A stretch of DNA of 64,000 bases from Cololabis saira (GCF_033807715.1 NC_084596.1:30020879-30084878); one strand, 5' to 3'. Positions 22,537 through 38,199 are shown, counted from the stretch's first letter. Numbers and translations: made by a program. The notes: generated by a model not told the origin, from the sequence alone.

Positions 22537-25487
22537 GACATGATTACCTATTTAAACCTAATAAACCTATTGTGGGCGAAGATTTATTTAGTGGTAATTA
22601 ATTCATGAACTTAAGTAAATATGCTGTGCATGTGTATGTCTTTTTACCTTTTAGGCTTTATAGAACTGTGCATGGCAGGTATATCCGTGCATTACGTTGT
22701 TAAAACCATGTCAGTCAGCCACTCAGTCAGTTTTACCTTCACAAGCATCTGGAGTTTTAAAGATTTTTTAAATCATACCAGTTTTCAATCTATCCATTTA
22801 TGCTGGCAACACAAAAACTGGGACAAATCAGCATCCCATAATTCTTACAGGTGGGTTTTTGGCGTCACAATGAGCACAGATGACGCCTCCTATTCACATG
22901 ACTGATTTTGATGGATGCTCTGATTGGTTGACTGTCATAGACAGATGTTTCCAATCATGTGCTGCGTGCATTTCAAAAAGGTCAGCCCTTTTTTCAAATG
23001 GTTTCTAAAGAGGACTTTCCAGATGGTACTGGAATACAAACCATTAAACACGTCAGGTTAGTCAGCTCATTCATGAATATAAACCAATCTGAAAAAAGTC
23101 TTTGTAATAGGTGAAATACGCAGATTTATAATGAAAATGCATGCATAATCAGGATTATTTTCAAACCTTGTTATTTTACAATTAACTGATAATTGTGCGT
23201 TTTTTGTATATATATTTTTTTGTATAAATTTACATAGTGGTGCATCTGCTTTCTTCCGTTTTTATACATTTCAAACACTGTGAATTTATTTGCACATTCG
23301 CATGTTTTATCTCCACTCCCATCTCAAGCCTGCCAAAGGAATATAAAAGTTAGTAGACTTGGCAATAAAAACAACAACAGGAATGAATGTGAAGTTGAAT
23401 GGCACTGTATATCAGAGAAGTGGATATGAGGAAATGTTATATTTTGCGTCCAAATGACCAGAAAACGCATGAAAAAAGAAATGAAAACATTAAATGGATC
23501 AGCAAGGTCTTCCGAGAATATAGATTAGATAAACAGTAGGTTTGATTAGATTTGGTGCATATTTAGTTATTTAGAACGCCACTTTTGAATATTAGATTAT
23601 ACAGACTTTGTAAGAGTTAACAAGAAAAAAAAGGTAAATTCATGCTCTGCGAAACTGGTTGTTGTAAAATTTCACATTTACTGTTGCTGTGTTTTTCATT
23701 TCCACCTTAACAGGCTCTACTTGGCCTGAAAGGAAAGTGTGCATATAGTGTGAAGCACGTCTTGCTGCATATTCTTTCTTTAAAAATACATTTATGTGTA
23801 GGGGTAAGATGTATGCATAGATTTTCTTTGTTTACAACGATTATACACACTTCTCCAGCTGTATTCAAATCGCCCAAACTGCAATTCAGGAGCGCTGAAA
23901 TGTTTTCCAACCAGCTTAACCCACAGAAAGTGTATTTGTGTTTGCCAGTGCCCACAAAGTTTCCAGCCATTAAACATACTTTGGCATAGATGATATATTC
24001 AGGATTAATCCACTGATTTGTCCTCTTTGTGCAGCACTGCAACAGTTGTTGCAGTAATCAGAAGAGGGTAGTAAAAAAAATAATTGTACTTTATTTACAT
24101 CCCTTCGGCTGTAGTGTGCTTTTGTCAGTTACTTGGTATTTCCTCCGGACACAGACGCAGTCACTGAAGCGTGGCCTCCTCCACCATTATCTGCACAGGA
24201 GAGGCCTCTAGTATTAGTCCAGAAATGTTTGCATTAATTATTTATCACTCAATTAATTATACTCCTGATGATACTATAAAGTTTTCAGCAGAGAAGTTTT
24301 ATAGTGCACAAGGTCAACTAATTCTGCTCTAGAGTAATCAAAGGCCACGAGATAAACCCTGGGGATCAAAAGAGGAGAAACAAGAGGAATGATCTCTGTG
24401 ACAGTTCTTCTTCTTTTCCTGTTCGGTGCTTTAAACATTGTTGAAAGGTTAAATTCAGCTGGTGCAAATGTGAGACAGGACCTAAAAGAGGAGAAAACAC
24501 GGAGACTGACACCGACACAAACACATTTCCATGCATGCACTTATCCACCCACTCATTTGTACACACAGAGGAGCACGCAGACACACAACCCAGCCTCCCA
24601 CACACATATGCATGCAGAATAGGAATCGTACCACAAACACTCACACTCACAATGAAACATGTCACATTTCCAGCATTTATATTAAAATCCCACCTGTCTT
24701 TGAAGTCTGCAGCAGAGAGGATTTCTGAACACTCACTTTTCTCTCCCCTTGAGGTTAAAAGGCACCATTGCTCGTCATAGCGCATAAGAAGAGGGGAATA
24801 ATTTAGGATTCTGGCCTTTTACTATCATTATCCCATTCAATTACTTAATGAGGCGATGCTCCTTTGCCCTTCTGTGCATCAAAGAAGGGTTGTATGCAAA
24901 ATAAACTTTTAAAGTTGGTTCAGTACGGGCTCAGTTCCATAGGACATATTTTGTCTGGGAAGGACTAAACATTTCACTGAAAACAATGCCAATGATAGGA
25001 GCATTTTGTCGAACTGTCACTATTTTTCAACTGGCTTTGTGCAAAATATCCATGTTTGAGTACAATAAACCCCTTCATGGGCACAGATTTCACATCATTT
25101 CAGTCCACTATATTTAATGTTTTGATGTATTACTAAACTGCCAAAAGCACAACATGCTTTTCAGGTCAGGCAGTAGCAGGTCCCATCTGAAATGAAAAAA
25201 CAAGTGGGATTTCATTCTGAATAGCAGTTATTTGTGTTTTTGCTGCATGTCCTGCAGTGCACGCGTGTTTGGTGTGGACGAATCATAGATATCACAATCC
25301 TGTGTGTCATGTTCAGTGAAGAAGGCTAGTACAAATTTCAAATAATGTGATGATGATGGTATGTGGTTTGACATAACAAGGCTGCTGGGTTTAACAAACT
25401 GAATTTTATTACATTTTATACATAATTTCAGCTTTCAGATATGTCAGATTAGTTGTTAGGGATGCATTACATCCCAGCTGACAGTAC
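22537..25487. other. Unique DNA with CA-rich stretch
   Basis: No gene recognised. A CA-rich, low-complexity tract at about 24510-24660 produces spurious overlapping open frames on both strands. Confidence 0.4.
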
Positions 25488-25600
25488 GTGAGGGACACAC
25501 AGGCAGCGAACATGCAGGCTCACTCTCTGAATCAATTTATACTCTACTTTGAACTGTGGGAGGAACTTAGAGTACCTGGAGAAACCCCAAGTTGGCCATT
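25488..25600 (-). repeat. Degraded SINE-like interspersed repeat
   Basis: ACTGTGGGAGGAACTTAGAG followed by TACCTGGAGAAACCCC is the antisense of the repeat body seen at 62.23 kb. The order of surrounding blocks is disturbed. Confidence 0.35.
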
Positions 25601-28600
25601 AGGCTACAACCGTGAACCTTTTACATGCAAACCATCAAACTTAACAATAGATTTTATGTCCTTGCATGGAAAAGCTGAAGGCACTGTTGTCCTGTTAAGC
25701 TTTAGCAGGAGTGACATGTTGGAGGGATTCCACAGAATTGTCCACCAAACTTTGATGCCAGCTTGATGAATTTTTACAACTTCTTCATAAAAAAAATAAA
25801 GTATCTGTCCTTCTAGTTCTTCTAGGAGCCGCTCTCTGCCTCTGCTGGACTTTGTCTCTTGCTTCACATCCTCTTCCCTCTTTGATAGGATTCAGAATTA
25901 CCTATTACCTATTCATATCAATTCATGTTCATGCTAAAAGCCCTGAATGTAAATTTACAAAAATAATATTACCAAAGGCAAAACACAAATTGACTCACTG
26001 AGCCACGAAAGTGTGCTCTCATGCCCTAATTTCCTGGAATAATAACCAATCATTGATAGCTCAGGTGCAGACTATAAGATGCAGTGGCAGTGGCTGTTGA
26101 GCCGTTTCTATAGTTAACGAGTCCAGAAATCTTTTTTTATTATTGTTCTGTATTTCCTTATTATTGAAATCATTGTAGCCTGCTTTGGGTTCTTTAGCAG
26201 CTGTTACACCTTTATTATCTGTTTTGATTGATTAAAACACTAGGAAAAACCAAAGCCAACAGCATGACAGTCAGGTTTTAACAGACAAGGTGAAATCACG
26301 TCTTTAGGCTTTTAAAATCCAGGTTAAAAGAGATTATCTCTGATTGCTTAATGTCAAGTTGTTACAGCAGACAAAAAGCAAAAGGCAAATGAAAACTTAT
26401 CTACAATTGTCAGTCTATTGGAATTCAAATAAAGTGTTACTTAGTGAAATACATCAACATAAAATCATATATCACTTTGAGCCCACCCCTTAAATTAACT
26501 TACTGCAATAGAAATTATGGGATATTCTTCGACATATTTGGGAAAATCCAAAAAGCTTGATTTTTGTCAAGAGAAAATCATCAAAGTTCTTGAACTGTGC
26601 AACTTGATCCCCAGCTGTGTTAACATTACGAGACTGAATTGATTGAAACCTTTTGGTTTATTTGGATTATATTATTTGGACATCAGATGATACCCACAGT
26701 TCACCTTTTCTTCCTCTCATCACTGTGCACAGTTGCTGCTGTGAGCGGCTGCAATTACAAACTGTATTTTATCACAGTGTTGTCGGGCATTTTTCCCATT
26801 TACTTTCAGTGTTGAACGTGTCAAATACTTTCACAACTAGATCTGAGTAGAGACCAGCTGTGTGAAGTTACGGGACGGATGCACATCTTCTGTGTGAGAA
26901 CACAGATTTGAAATTTCCACATCCTGCCACTTTCCCTTATCAGCCGTTTGTTGCAGGGTTTGATCCACACAAACCATTCTGGCTCATGATACTGAATCTC
27001 AGCAGGACTTCAGGTTTTGATTCTCCTTTTCCCTGTTTGTTTACTTTTGTGCCCTTCAGAGTTTGTCTGGATTCAGCAAGGAAGTGTACCCACTGGTATC
27101 AGCAGGAAGGCTGGATATTTATTTATTTCTTTACTTTTACACCCCAAATGTACTCTCACCAAAGGCCCATTTGTTGATTTTCTAATGGATTTTGGCACTG
27201 TCTCCAAAGTTTTTCCCAAGGGTCTAAGAGCTTGCGTTCCCTGTGGTGTGGTGTTTGATTGATGCAGTTCATCTTCGTCTATGCAGTGTACTCACCGATG
27301 CAGTAGTGATGGAGTGAGACGCCCCTGCCGAAACTAGTGAGCAGCTGCCCTGTCTCCCTCGCACAGCCGCTTCGAAGTTGTTTCCTTTTGCACTTTTTCT
27401 CCTCATTACCACTTGAGGGATTTGTGTTGTTGCCTTTGCTTCAGAGAAGCGGGAGGATTTCTGAGGCACGCTCCACTATTCTGTAGCTGCTGTTATTCCT
27501 GCAGAGCAGGAGTAGGAATGTTAATCCACACAGACTTTGGGTGTGTTAAATGGATCCCAGATTTCATTTAGGAAAGCTCATTAATTTGTAAAACGTAACA
27601 CTTTAACTGAGTTCTGATGCACTTGACAAGCCAATGTACATGCAACACCACCGTGACAACAGTGTGACGAGTTCTTGGGAAGCTGCTAGACACAAGGAAT
27701 CTGTGCAAGCAGAGGAGGCTGAATGGAGGAAAAGATGAAACTTTGTCTGGTTCAATTCCCTAAAATGTATGATACATCTTCACAATGCTTCCTCTTCTTT
27801 TCGTAAAGGGCCATAATCATTTGGTTTTTACTGTAGCAATGAATATTAACTTATCCTGCCAGTAAAAAAGAGAAGATTTCCTTTTTTTAATAGAGTTAAG
27901 TTTAACTTGCCTTCCCTGTCTTACCATATATTATCAGCTTGCCTCAACTGAGAATTTGTCGATCTTTTGCCCTTGAATTAATGTAGCTTTAGCTGCCTGG
28001 AAAAACAAACTTCCTGGAACATACTTTCAGAAGGAAAATATTCAATGCTAATTAAGCAGTGTTAACATACACAAATACAAAACTGTGATTTTTGCTTCTG
28101 ATTTCTGAGTATGTGGTATTGTTTATATCAGTTACATGCACATGATTGCAACAGATATTAGTTAAGTTTTAGTGGGGCTGGTATTGCAGCTTTAGTGAAT
28201 TTTAGTCTACTAAATCTATGTATGTACGGCCTTGGTTTGTACTGCCTAGATGTCTCTGTGGGCCACTGCATCACATGCAGGCTGGTGTGGAAACATAACG
28301 ACCTGCCGCAGCGACGCCTCCACAGGGATGGCTCCTTTCAAGTCTTACTGAAAAAGTCTGTAGCAGATTCATCTTGTCACCGGGACCAGATCTATGACCG
28401 GAGCCACTGTGTCAGTTCATGTTTGGTGAGCCGTTTACAGGAAGTTCATCCCCTGCAGGAATACAGTGTGAGAGCGAGTATGTTAAAAACAAATGTTTCC
28501 CCTTAAATTAGAAGTTTATATTGAGGTCAAAGCGTTATGTCTACCTTTTAGCAGCAAGACATTCTAGAAAACAAAGTGCCAACTTGACTTTCACAGCGGG

Positions 28601-29889
28601 ATAAGGTCTTTTAAGCATAACTGGTTTATTCAGTAAATTTTTAACAGATGAAAAATTGTATACTACGAAGATAATTTAGTCATGATGGGACACTGCCAAA
28701 CCTCACTATAGCAGTTTAAGTGTTAATGTGCCTGGGAACAAATTGGAAAAAGAGAAGTGTAATTATTTATTCAAAGTGGAGCTGCTGCTTTAGCTTTAAA
28801 TACCCTGACTTTGAAGGCTTGGCCAATATTTGTTTGAATTTGACTCTGAGCACTGCCAAACAAACATTATGCCATGAAAGGATTATCAGCCCTAACCAGT
28901 AAATGTAAGCAGAACAGTAGCAAATAACTCATTGTTATTGTTAGACCATGTTTCCGTCTATTTACAATGCTGCACATCTGGATGACATTGCAAAATGGTT
29001 TTGCTGCCTGCCACTTCATTCAGCTGTGGATATTGACATAAATAGCGGAAAAATCTCGGCCCTGTTATCATTTATTTATTTTTTTCAATAAATCCCATTA
29101 CAGTTCACGTTGCACCGTATGCACTTTGTAGTTTTACCTTTCAAAGAAAGCTTGACTGACACTTCATATCAAACTCTTATAATTGGACATGAACGCATGA
29201 ACGCAGTGTGAGTAAATTACAATAAAATAAATAATACTGGGTTTATGCAACATTGCATGTGCAACAACACAAAAAATAACATGTAAAAAACTCAGTAATG
29301 AAGAAGGAGCATTGCTACTGCTCAAGTTAACTTGATTCTTTCTCATCAGAAATATTGATGGCTTTTATAAAAGCACTTTTGTCACTTTGCTGCTTTTGAG
29401 AACTCAGGTGTGTGTTGCAAATGGGGAAAACCACCAGCAGTGATCTTAGAGAAACATTTCTTCCTGCCTGTTATTCTCATTTATTTATTCACAACTTGGA
29501 GCCAATCACATCATTTATTCACATATAGAAAACCTTCAGCAGCTGATCATACCTCTGAAGGTCACATGACATGACAAAAAAAAGATGTGCATGTAAGACT
29601 CTACAGGTGTCACTTTACGTGTCAAAAAGTTATATAAGACACACAGTTATCATAAAACATTTTATGTTCAATGAATAAAACCTCCCTAAGAAAGAATGGG
29701 GGAGTACAGATTAGATTTGCAGAGTTGCATCTAAACTAATAAAAAAAAGCAACAACAACATTTGGAAATCAATGTGCTTTAGGCAGGCATGCCAAAATTG
29801 AAGATGTCTCGCTATAATGCACAGCATTATGAATGGGAAAAAAATAATAAATAACAACAAAACATTACATTGTGATGAAAGAAGATATG
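25601..29889. other. Unique non-coding DNA
   Basis: No transposon recognised. A GC-richer block at about 28250-28425 is bounded by plausible splice signals but encodes nothing recognisable. Confidence 0.4.
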
Positions 29890-30200
29890 AAGCTGGTGAA
29901 CGCATCACTCCACTGACTTCCTGTCCGATCCAAGATTTTATTGATTGTTTTTGAGGTTTTAAATGGATTGGCACCACCGTATTTGCTTGACTTCACTTAT
30001 GTTCATACTCCTGTCAGAGCACTGAGGCATTTCTTGACTCGAGATTCATCAATCTATATAATCTTTTAGGCGATGCAGCAATAATGGTTTTATGCCCCCA
30101 AAAAAACTACCTGGCAACGTTTGGTTCTGGCATCAGCCACAAATATCCAATCTCAGTGTAACAGTTTAACAACTAAAAAAGTTTTTTTGCAACCCTGGGT
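29890..30200 (+). pseudogene. Ancient L2-type LINE RT C-terminus
   Basis: Across several frames the sequence reads ITPLT...LSDPRF, then a frame like KWIGTTVFA and a VRALRHF-like block, matching the conserved region after the RT palm of L2/CR1 LINEs (ITP...LHWLPV, YKALNGLAP, LR). Stops and frameshifts are frequent, so it is an old fossil. The 3' tail is not clearly seen. Confidence 0.55.
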
Positions 30201-31804
<1,604 letters not shown>

Positions 31805-32648
31805 TGCACCACATTGTATCACAGATTGTGCTTTTCATTTTTTTCTTGGCTTCCAATCATAAAGGTTGAGAGAGTCAAGAAGACACGGCGAGACCAGCCT
31901 CATAATTAGGACGGGGTCAAAAAACAATTTCACTGGTGGCGCTGAGTAATGGCTGTAAGAGATTTTACACAGCAGCCCTGGCTTGTGTAGAATTTTCCTG
32001 ACTACATATATATTGGTCTGTCTCGACAAGTGTTAATTAATATTTGTGGATTAGGTATGCAAAGACAAAAATGACTGCACTTTTAATTAAATAAAAGTAA
32101 AATGACATGACGGTACAGAACCTCATTTGGTACATATTATTAAGCAACAGCTTTGGAATCATTTGGATGACTCCAAAAAGCACAAAATATTTATCTCAAC
32201 CTCCCAAAATGCCTAAATTTAATGATTCATCTCTCATTTTTGATTGTGTAAGTGACAAACTGCTTACAGTATGTAAAATGAGCAGCAAAATATATTTACA
32301 ACTGGCAGCTTAACTGCATTACATATTATTAGCTTATTTTTCCCCTCTATAACAAGCTCATTTATAAAAGAGTGCGTAGGATTCATACTAAAAGTGTACG
32401 TGCGCTCAAAAGCCGAAATGGCGTGCGCACAAAAAATCCGGATTTATAAAACCGTGTGCACGCACACTTGCACGCAATGTTCGCTTTATAAATCACAGTC
32501 AACCTGGAAGGTTGCGCAGGTGAATTCGCCTCATATTCCGCCCTCTACACGCCCACGTTATACCATAAATGGGCAATACAAAGTACTTGATGACTGTATT
32601 TGCATATAAATGAGCCTTCCGATCAATGGTGTTTTACACTCAAAAATC

Positions 32649-32872
32649 ATGGCAGGGAGGAGCAGAAAGCAAAATTTCGCAAAGACTGAGATCGAGATGC
32701 TCGTGGATGGATGGAGGCCAGGAAAACAACATGTGCTGGTCACAGTAGTGGCATCACTAACAAAAAGAAAGCAAGTGAGTGGCAGCACGTCGTTGCTGCT
32801 GTAAACGCCGTGAGTGGCACGGACAGATCTGTGGCTGAGATAAAAAAGAAGGTGGAGGCCAAGAGGACATAA
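32649..32872 (+). pseudogene. Harbinger Myb/SANT-like protein, frameshifted
   Basis: Starts at ATG 32649 with MAGRSRKQNFAKTEIEMLVD, the opening of the Myb-like DNA-binding protein of fish Harbingers. A frameshift at about 32712 moves the frame, after which it reads ITNKKKASEWQHVVAAVNAV and DRSVAEIKKK up to a TAA at 32870. The Trp in SEWQ and the basic AEIKKK stretch fit a SANT/Myb helix set. In active elements this protein cooperates with the transposase in nuclear import and end binding. The C-terminal part is missing. Confidence 0.7.
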
Positions 32873-33174
32873 AATAATTTCTGAAAAATGTCTCTTTAAA
32901 TATGAGAGCAAAATTTTTTAAACATTTTTCCTTTAACAACCTGTCGGAGTACTAGTGTGATCAAATGTTGAATAATTATATAATACGTTTTTTAAGTTTT
33001 TAATCCTGCTAAATAATTTAGAAATATATTTTGGTCATTTTAAAATACTACCGTATACAAGTGTGCATATTTAAAAATAGAGCAGGAGCAAAACTTAGTT
33101 TGGTTGTACTTTATTTAAGTTATTACATTAATCAGTTGTCAGGACTCAGCGTGTCGGGCTTCATCCGAGCTTGA

Positions 33175-33411
33175 TCAGCTGAGACCGGGAGAACTGCTCA
33201 GCGCTGCGACGGGCATGAGCCCGCAGCTCTGGCCATGCTGAGCAGCCAAGTCACTTTCCGATGCCGGTGTTCTGCCGAGTTGTCCTACCTCTGCGAATCG
33301 TCCTACCCGTAGGATGAACAGAAAACCAAGAGTGGTCAGCACCTGTATGTGCACCGGGATGGCGGGTCTGTCTAACACTGGACCCAGTTCAGCACATAGA
33401 TCCAAGAGCAC
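33175..33411 (-). pseudogene. Harbinger DDE transposase fragment
   Basis: The minus-strand frame contains AVLLDLCAELGP in shortened form (LLDLCAELGPVLDRP) and IPVHIQVLTTLGFL, matching the region of Harbinger nucleases just before the helix-turn-helix-like TGxFQRE block. From FL onward the frame is corrupted (RFAEVGQLGRT instead of a clear FQRE...GISQ). No catalytic DDE residues remain. It lies convergent to the Myb-like gene, as in intact elements, and its upstream side is cut by the small hAT at 33422. Confidence 0.65.
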
Positions 33412-33421
33412 TGCTCTAGGG

Positions 33422-33862
<441 letters not shown>

Positions 33863-34075
33863 CTCTAGGGAATCGAAATCGGCTTATTAATAATAATAAT
33901 AATAATAATAATAATTCATTTTATTTGGAGGCGCCTTTCACGTCACCCAAGGTCACCTTACAGAATAAAAACACAAGAAATACAATTAAAAATACAATAA
34001 ACATCCATAAAAGCAACAATACAAATAATATAACACTAGCCACCAAACTGGTGGGAAGTAGTGCGTGATGTCCGG

Positions 34076-36960
34076 TTATAGTGAATGGGCAAGTTTGAAC
34101 AGGTGGGTTTTGAGTTGTGTTTTGAATGTGGTGATGGAGTGTATTTGTTTTATGTGTGGGGGGAGGGAGTTCCAGAGTCTGGGTGCCGTGCAACTGAAAG
34201 CTCGGGCACCCATGCTGCTAAGGTGTGAGGTGGGAGTGTAAAGGAGTCCAGCAGAGGTTGAGCGGAGGGTGCGGGAGGGAGTGTAATCTTGCAATAGGTC
34301 ACAGAGGTAAGTGGGGGCTAGGTTGTGAAGGGCTTTGTAGGTGAGGAGGAGGTTTTTGTAAATGATACGGTATTGGACTGGGAGCCAGTGGAGTTGGATA
34401 AGAACGGGGGTGATGTGATCAGATGACTTGGTGCGGGTGATGATCCGGGCGGCCGAGTTCTGTATGAGTTGCAGTTTGTCGGTGAGTTTGGTTGGGAGGC
34501 CAGTGAGGAGGACATTGCAGTAATCAATACGGGATGTGATGAATGAGTGGACCAGGATTTTGGTGCTGGATTGGGACAGTGCTGGACGGAGTCTGGAGAT
34601 GTTGCGAAGGTGAAAGAATGCAGTCCGGGTGATGTTGTGAATGTGAGGTGCAAATGAGAGTGTGCTGTCCAAAATGACGCCGAGGCTCTTGACGTGGGGG
34701 GAAAAGGGTACCGGGAAGCCGTCAATGATGATGGGAAGGGCGGGAGAGGGTTGTGACTTGGTGAGGGTGGATTTGGAGCCGATGAGAAGAGCCTCAGTTT
34801 TATTGCCGTTGAGTTTTAAGAAGTTATTGCTCATCCAGGTATTGATGTCGTGTAGGCAGGTGGTGAGGGAAGTGGGAGGAATGGCAGCGGTGGGTTTGGA
34901 GGAGATATAAATCTGTGTGTCATCAGCGTAGGTGTGAAAATGGACCCTATGGTGACGGAGAATTGAACCTAGGGGTAGGAGGTAGATGGTGAAGAGAAGT
35001 GGACCCAATACTGACCCCTGGGGGACACCCATTGTGACACCCGTGCACCCAGATTTATGGTTCCGTAGTTGGTCAAACTGTTGACGGTCAGTGAGGTATG
35101 ATGAAAGCAAGGTGCAAAACCAGTGATCCCAATGCCAGCCAGGCGGTCCAGGAGTATTGGGTGAGAAATGGTGTCGAAAGCTGCGCTGAGGTCCAGGAGG
35201 ATGAGGATGGTGAGTAGGCCGGAGTCAGCTGCACGGAGGAGGTCGTTGGTGATTTTAACCAGGGCTGTTTCAGTGCTGTGATTGGGGCGGAAACCAGATT
35301 GGAAGGGTTTGTGGAGGTTATTTGAATTGAGGTGGGACTGTAATTGTGCTGCAACCACCCTTTCCAGAGTTTTGGAGATGAAGGGAAGGTTGGAGATGGG
35401 CCTGTAATGATTTTGGTCAGATGGGTCTGCACCGGGTTTTTCTAGGGTGGGTGTGATGGCAGCTAGTTTGAGGATTGGGGGAACAGTTCCAGTGGTGAGG
35501 GAAGAGTTAATTATTTCAGTAATCATGGGGGAAATGGATGGCAGACATGCTTTGACAAGCAGGGTGGGGAGGGGATCAAGCTGACAGGTGGTGGTTTTGG
35601 CTTTACGAATGAGTTCTGAGATGGTGTGTTCTGATACCGGAGTGAAATTGGTGAGAGAGCTGGAGAGAGGTTGGTTGGTGGTAGTTATCCAGGGTGGGTC
35701 ATTTGTGGGAGTGCGTGTTGAGGCCAGTTGATGGTGAATGATGTTTATTTTGGAGCTGAAGAAGTCCAGGAAGGCGGTGCACTGGTCTGTGGAGATGTCT
35801 GGAGGGAGGGTTTTTGGAGGCTGAAGTAAGTGGTTGACAGTTGAGAAAAGGACTCTATTGTTTCCTGTGGCAGAGTTAATGAAGTTGGAGTAATATGATG
35901 ATTTGGCAGTATTAAGTGCATTTTTGTAGTGGTGAAGGTGGTCGGAGTACATTTGGTTGTGCACAGTGAGTCCGGTCTTTTTGTAGAGTCGCTCTAGTCG
36001 ACGGCCTGTGGTTTTGAGCTGGTGGAGGTCAGGGGTGAACCAGGGGGCGGAGTGGGTAAATGAAACTGAGCGGGTTTTCAGTGGAGCCAGGGCAGTGAGG
36101 GAGGAGGAGAGACAGTTGTTGTAGTGGTTTACCAGGTCAGCAGGGGAGGAGGATGAGGGGGGATTGGGGAAGGAGCTGATAAGGGTAGAGAGATCTGTGG
36201 GGTTGATGTGTTTGATGTTCCTGAAGGAGATGATCCGTTGTTCTTTGACTTTGTGCAGTTGGGTATGGATGTCATAAAGTATGGCTTTGTGGTCCGAGAT
36301 GGGGAAGTCCATGATAGTGAGGTTGGCGGGAGTTATGTCTGTGCAGCAGATTAAATCGAGAATGTGACCTTTGTTATGTGTTGAGAGGTTGACGTGTTGT
36401 GTGATACCAAGGCAGTTCAGGAGTGATGTGAAGTCGTTTGCCAGGGTGCAGGATGGGTCGTCAATATGAATGTTGAAATCGCCATGGAGGATAACAGTAG
36501 GGGACATTGTGCATACAGATGTTAGCAGTGATGAGAATTCAGTGAGGAAAACAGCGGAGGGTTTTGGTGGTCTGTAGATGGTGACAATGATGATGGGTTT
36601 GGGTCCAGAGAGTTTTACAGCTAGGCATTCAAAAGAGGAGTGTTGGGGGACAGTGAGAGCAGTGACTTTTATGTTTTTACGGTAGATAAGAGCCAGGCCC
36701 CCCCCCCTCCCAGTGGCGCGGGGTTTACTAAAAAAGGAAAAGCCGGGTGGGGTGGTTGCATTTAACTGGGTGAAATCATTCGGCTGTTGCCACGTCTCTG
36801 TGAGGCAGAAAATGTCCAGAGTTTTGTCGGTGATGAGGTCAGAGATGAGAAGGGCCTTATTGGTTAGTGATCTGATATTGAGAAGACAGAGTTTGAGACA
36901 GGTGAGTGGTGTGTATGCAGCTGCTTTGGGCAGGGGAGAGAGTACACTGTAATTGACAGG
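34076..36960 (-). pseudogene. L2 ORF2: endonuclease and reverse transcriptase, with frameshifts
   Basis: From the 5' side: an APE-type endonuclease with NIRSLTNKALLI and CLTETW (about 36900-36780), a C-run region with a probable frameshift (about 36700), then GDFNIHIDD and the catalytic SDH. The RT follows with YRPISNLPFISKTLERVV, GFRPNHSTETAL and [11 protein letters not shown] (first catalytic Asp). A second frameshift lies near 35100-35125, after which [24 protein letters not shown] (catalytic Asp pair), [13 protein letters not shown] and the C-terminal PRLWNSLP block run intact to a TAA at 34076. The enzyme nicks DNA and primes reverse transcription at the target. Only two clear breaks over about 2.9 kb imply a fairly recent insertion. 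Confidence 0.88.
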
Positions 36961-37424
36961 ATTGATGTGGCGGTCTGTGCGGGGAGGGGGGCGTGGCTCT
37001 GTGGACCAGGCGGATCGGTGTGCAAGCTGAGGTGGAGCAATGTAGGGGGGGCTATTTTTATATTTAATTATTGCTTTGAAAGCGGCATGGGAACGGAGGG
37101 GTCTGACAGTTACAATGGTATCTATTGGGAGACCGACGGCAAGGGGTGTAATAATAGCAGGGGCCTGTAGGAGGAGCGATTCACAGACGGCAAGGGGTGT
37201 AGTGACAGCAGGGGCCTGTAGGGGGAGTGATTCACCGAGGGAGGGAGGAGAAGAAGAAGGCTCGGGGGAGTGGGCGTGGCATGTAAATAGTCATGCATGA
37301 GTGTCCTGTATGTAGTTAATGGTGTGTACAGTGCGCTGTATGTTTGTTGTAAGCATGCGGCTGCCTAGCTTGCTCGGGGGAAGTCCGTCACTTCGGTAGA
37401 ATGAAGGGCGGTTCCAAAATAAAT

Positions 37425-37925
37425 TCAAATTGTCAATGGAATGCCATGGATACCGCAGACAGCCTGGAGCCAGAAGTGGAGGTGAAGGAGGCGACTGAAG
37501 TGCTGTTCGCCGCGGCCCAGGGTGGGCAGAGGGCCGCTGATGAAGACTGATTTTCCACAGTTTTTTAACATGGCAAACAGGCTGTTGAAGTCCCGTTTCA
37601 GCACGTCGGGGTTACTCCGGAACACATCGTTGGTCCCAAGGTGCAAGATGATACGTTTAATCGAGTGGGGAAGTGTTTGGAGTAAACCTGGAAGTAATTT
37701 GATCATTTTTGTGACTGTGGCCCCTGGAAAACAGTGCGTGGAGGCGTCAAAAAATCGCGTATTCCTGATTATGGAGTCCCCCACTATAGCGTGGTTGGGA
37801 GAAACAGGCCAGCCATCATCATGGGCCAGGAAATCTTCATGGTCCCTAAATACTCTCTCCATCCTGATCCTGCCATTTACGTGATCTTCAAGCGCATCCA
37901 TTGTGCAGCGGCTGTCACCAGGCAA
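37425..37925 (-). pseudogene. L2 ORF1 with SGNH-esterase domain, 5' truncated
   Basis: About 160 residues containing AIVGDSIIRN (block I, nucleophile Ser in GDS), ILHLGTNDV (block III Asn-Asp), FISGPLPT and a C-terminal HFWLQ block. This is the lipase/acetylhydrolase-like fold known from ORF1 proteins of some CR1/L2 LINEs, where it is thought to aid lipid or RNP interaction. The block V Asp-x-x-His is not clearly seen in the retained frame. The typical N-terminal region is absent, so either the element is 5'-truncated here or the start is diverged. Confidence 0.8.
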
Positions 37926-37950
37926 TTTATATTTTTACTCAGCAATTAGA

Positions 37951-38060
37951 CTGATTGTTACACTTATTGTTAACTTGTCATGATAAATAATCATTCTGGT
38001 GCTATTCACCACTCCATGCCATTTGAAGATGGAAGTATGATATATGAATGTAGTACCTAC
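37951..38060. other. Residual Harbinger interior between L2 and hAT
   Basis: Short AT-rich stretch ending in the GTACCTAC target of the next hAT; it continues at 40682. Confidence 0.4.
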
Positions 38061-38199
38061 TAGGGATGCAACGGTTCTTCAATACGCCCTTGTGTGCTGC
38101 AGATTTTCGGTTTTGCCATTAACTTTGCAGTAATGATTTACAATCCGCTTCTTTGTGCATGCCTGTCAGCCTGCTGCAGAAAAGCGCTCCGCGAGTCAC

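Larger units (their letters stand above)
33885..37950 (-). mobile_element. Nearly full-length L2/CR1-group LINE
   Basis: The minus strand carries, in order, an esterase-type ORF1, an endonuclease, a reverse transcriptase and a 3' end with a CTTGGGTGACGTGAAAGGCG-like block, AATAAA and an (ATT)n tail (33887-33915). This tail form and protein order are those of L2. The 5' end appears truncated within ORF1. It is inserted in the Harbinger element. Confidence 0.9.

Noticed and set aside
24366..24785. 139-codon minus-strand frame near 24.5 kb
   Set aside because: Composition driven by a CA-rich tract with overlapping open frames in several phases.
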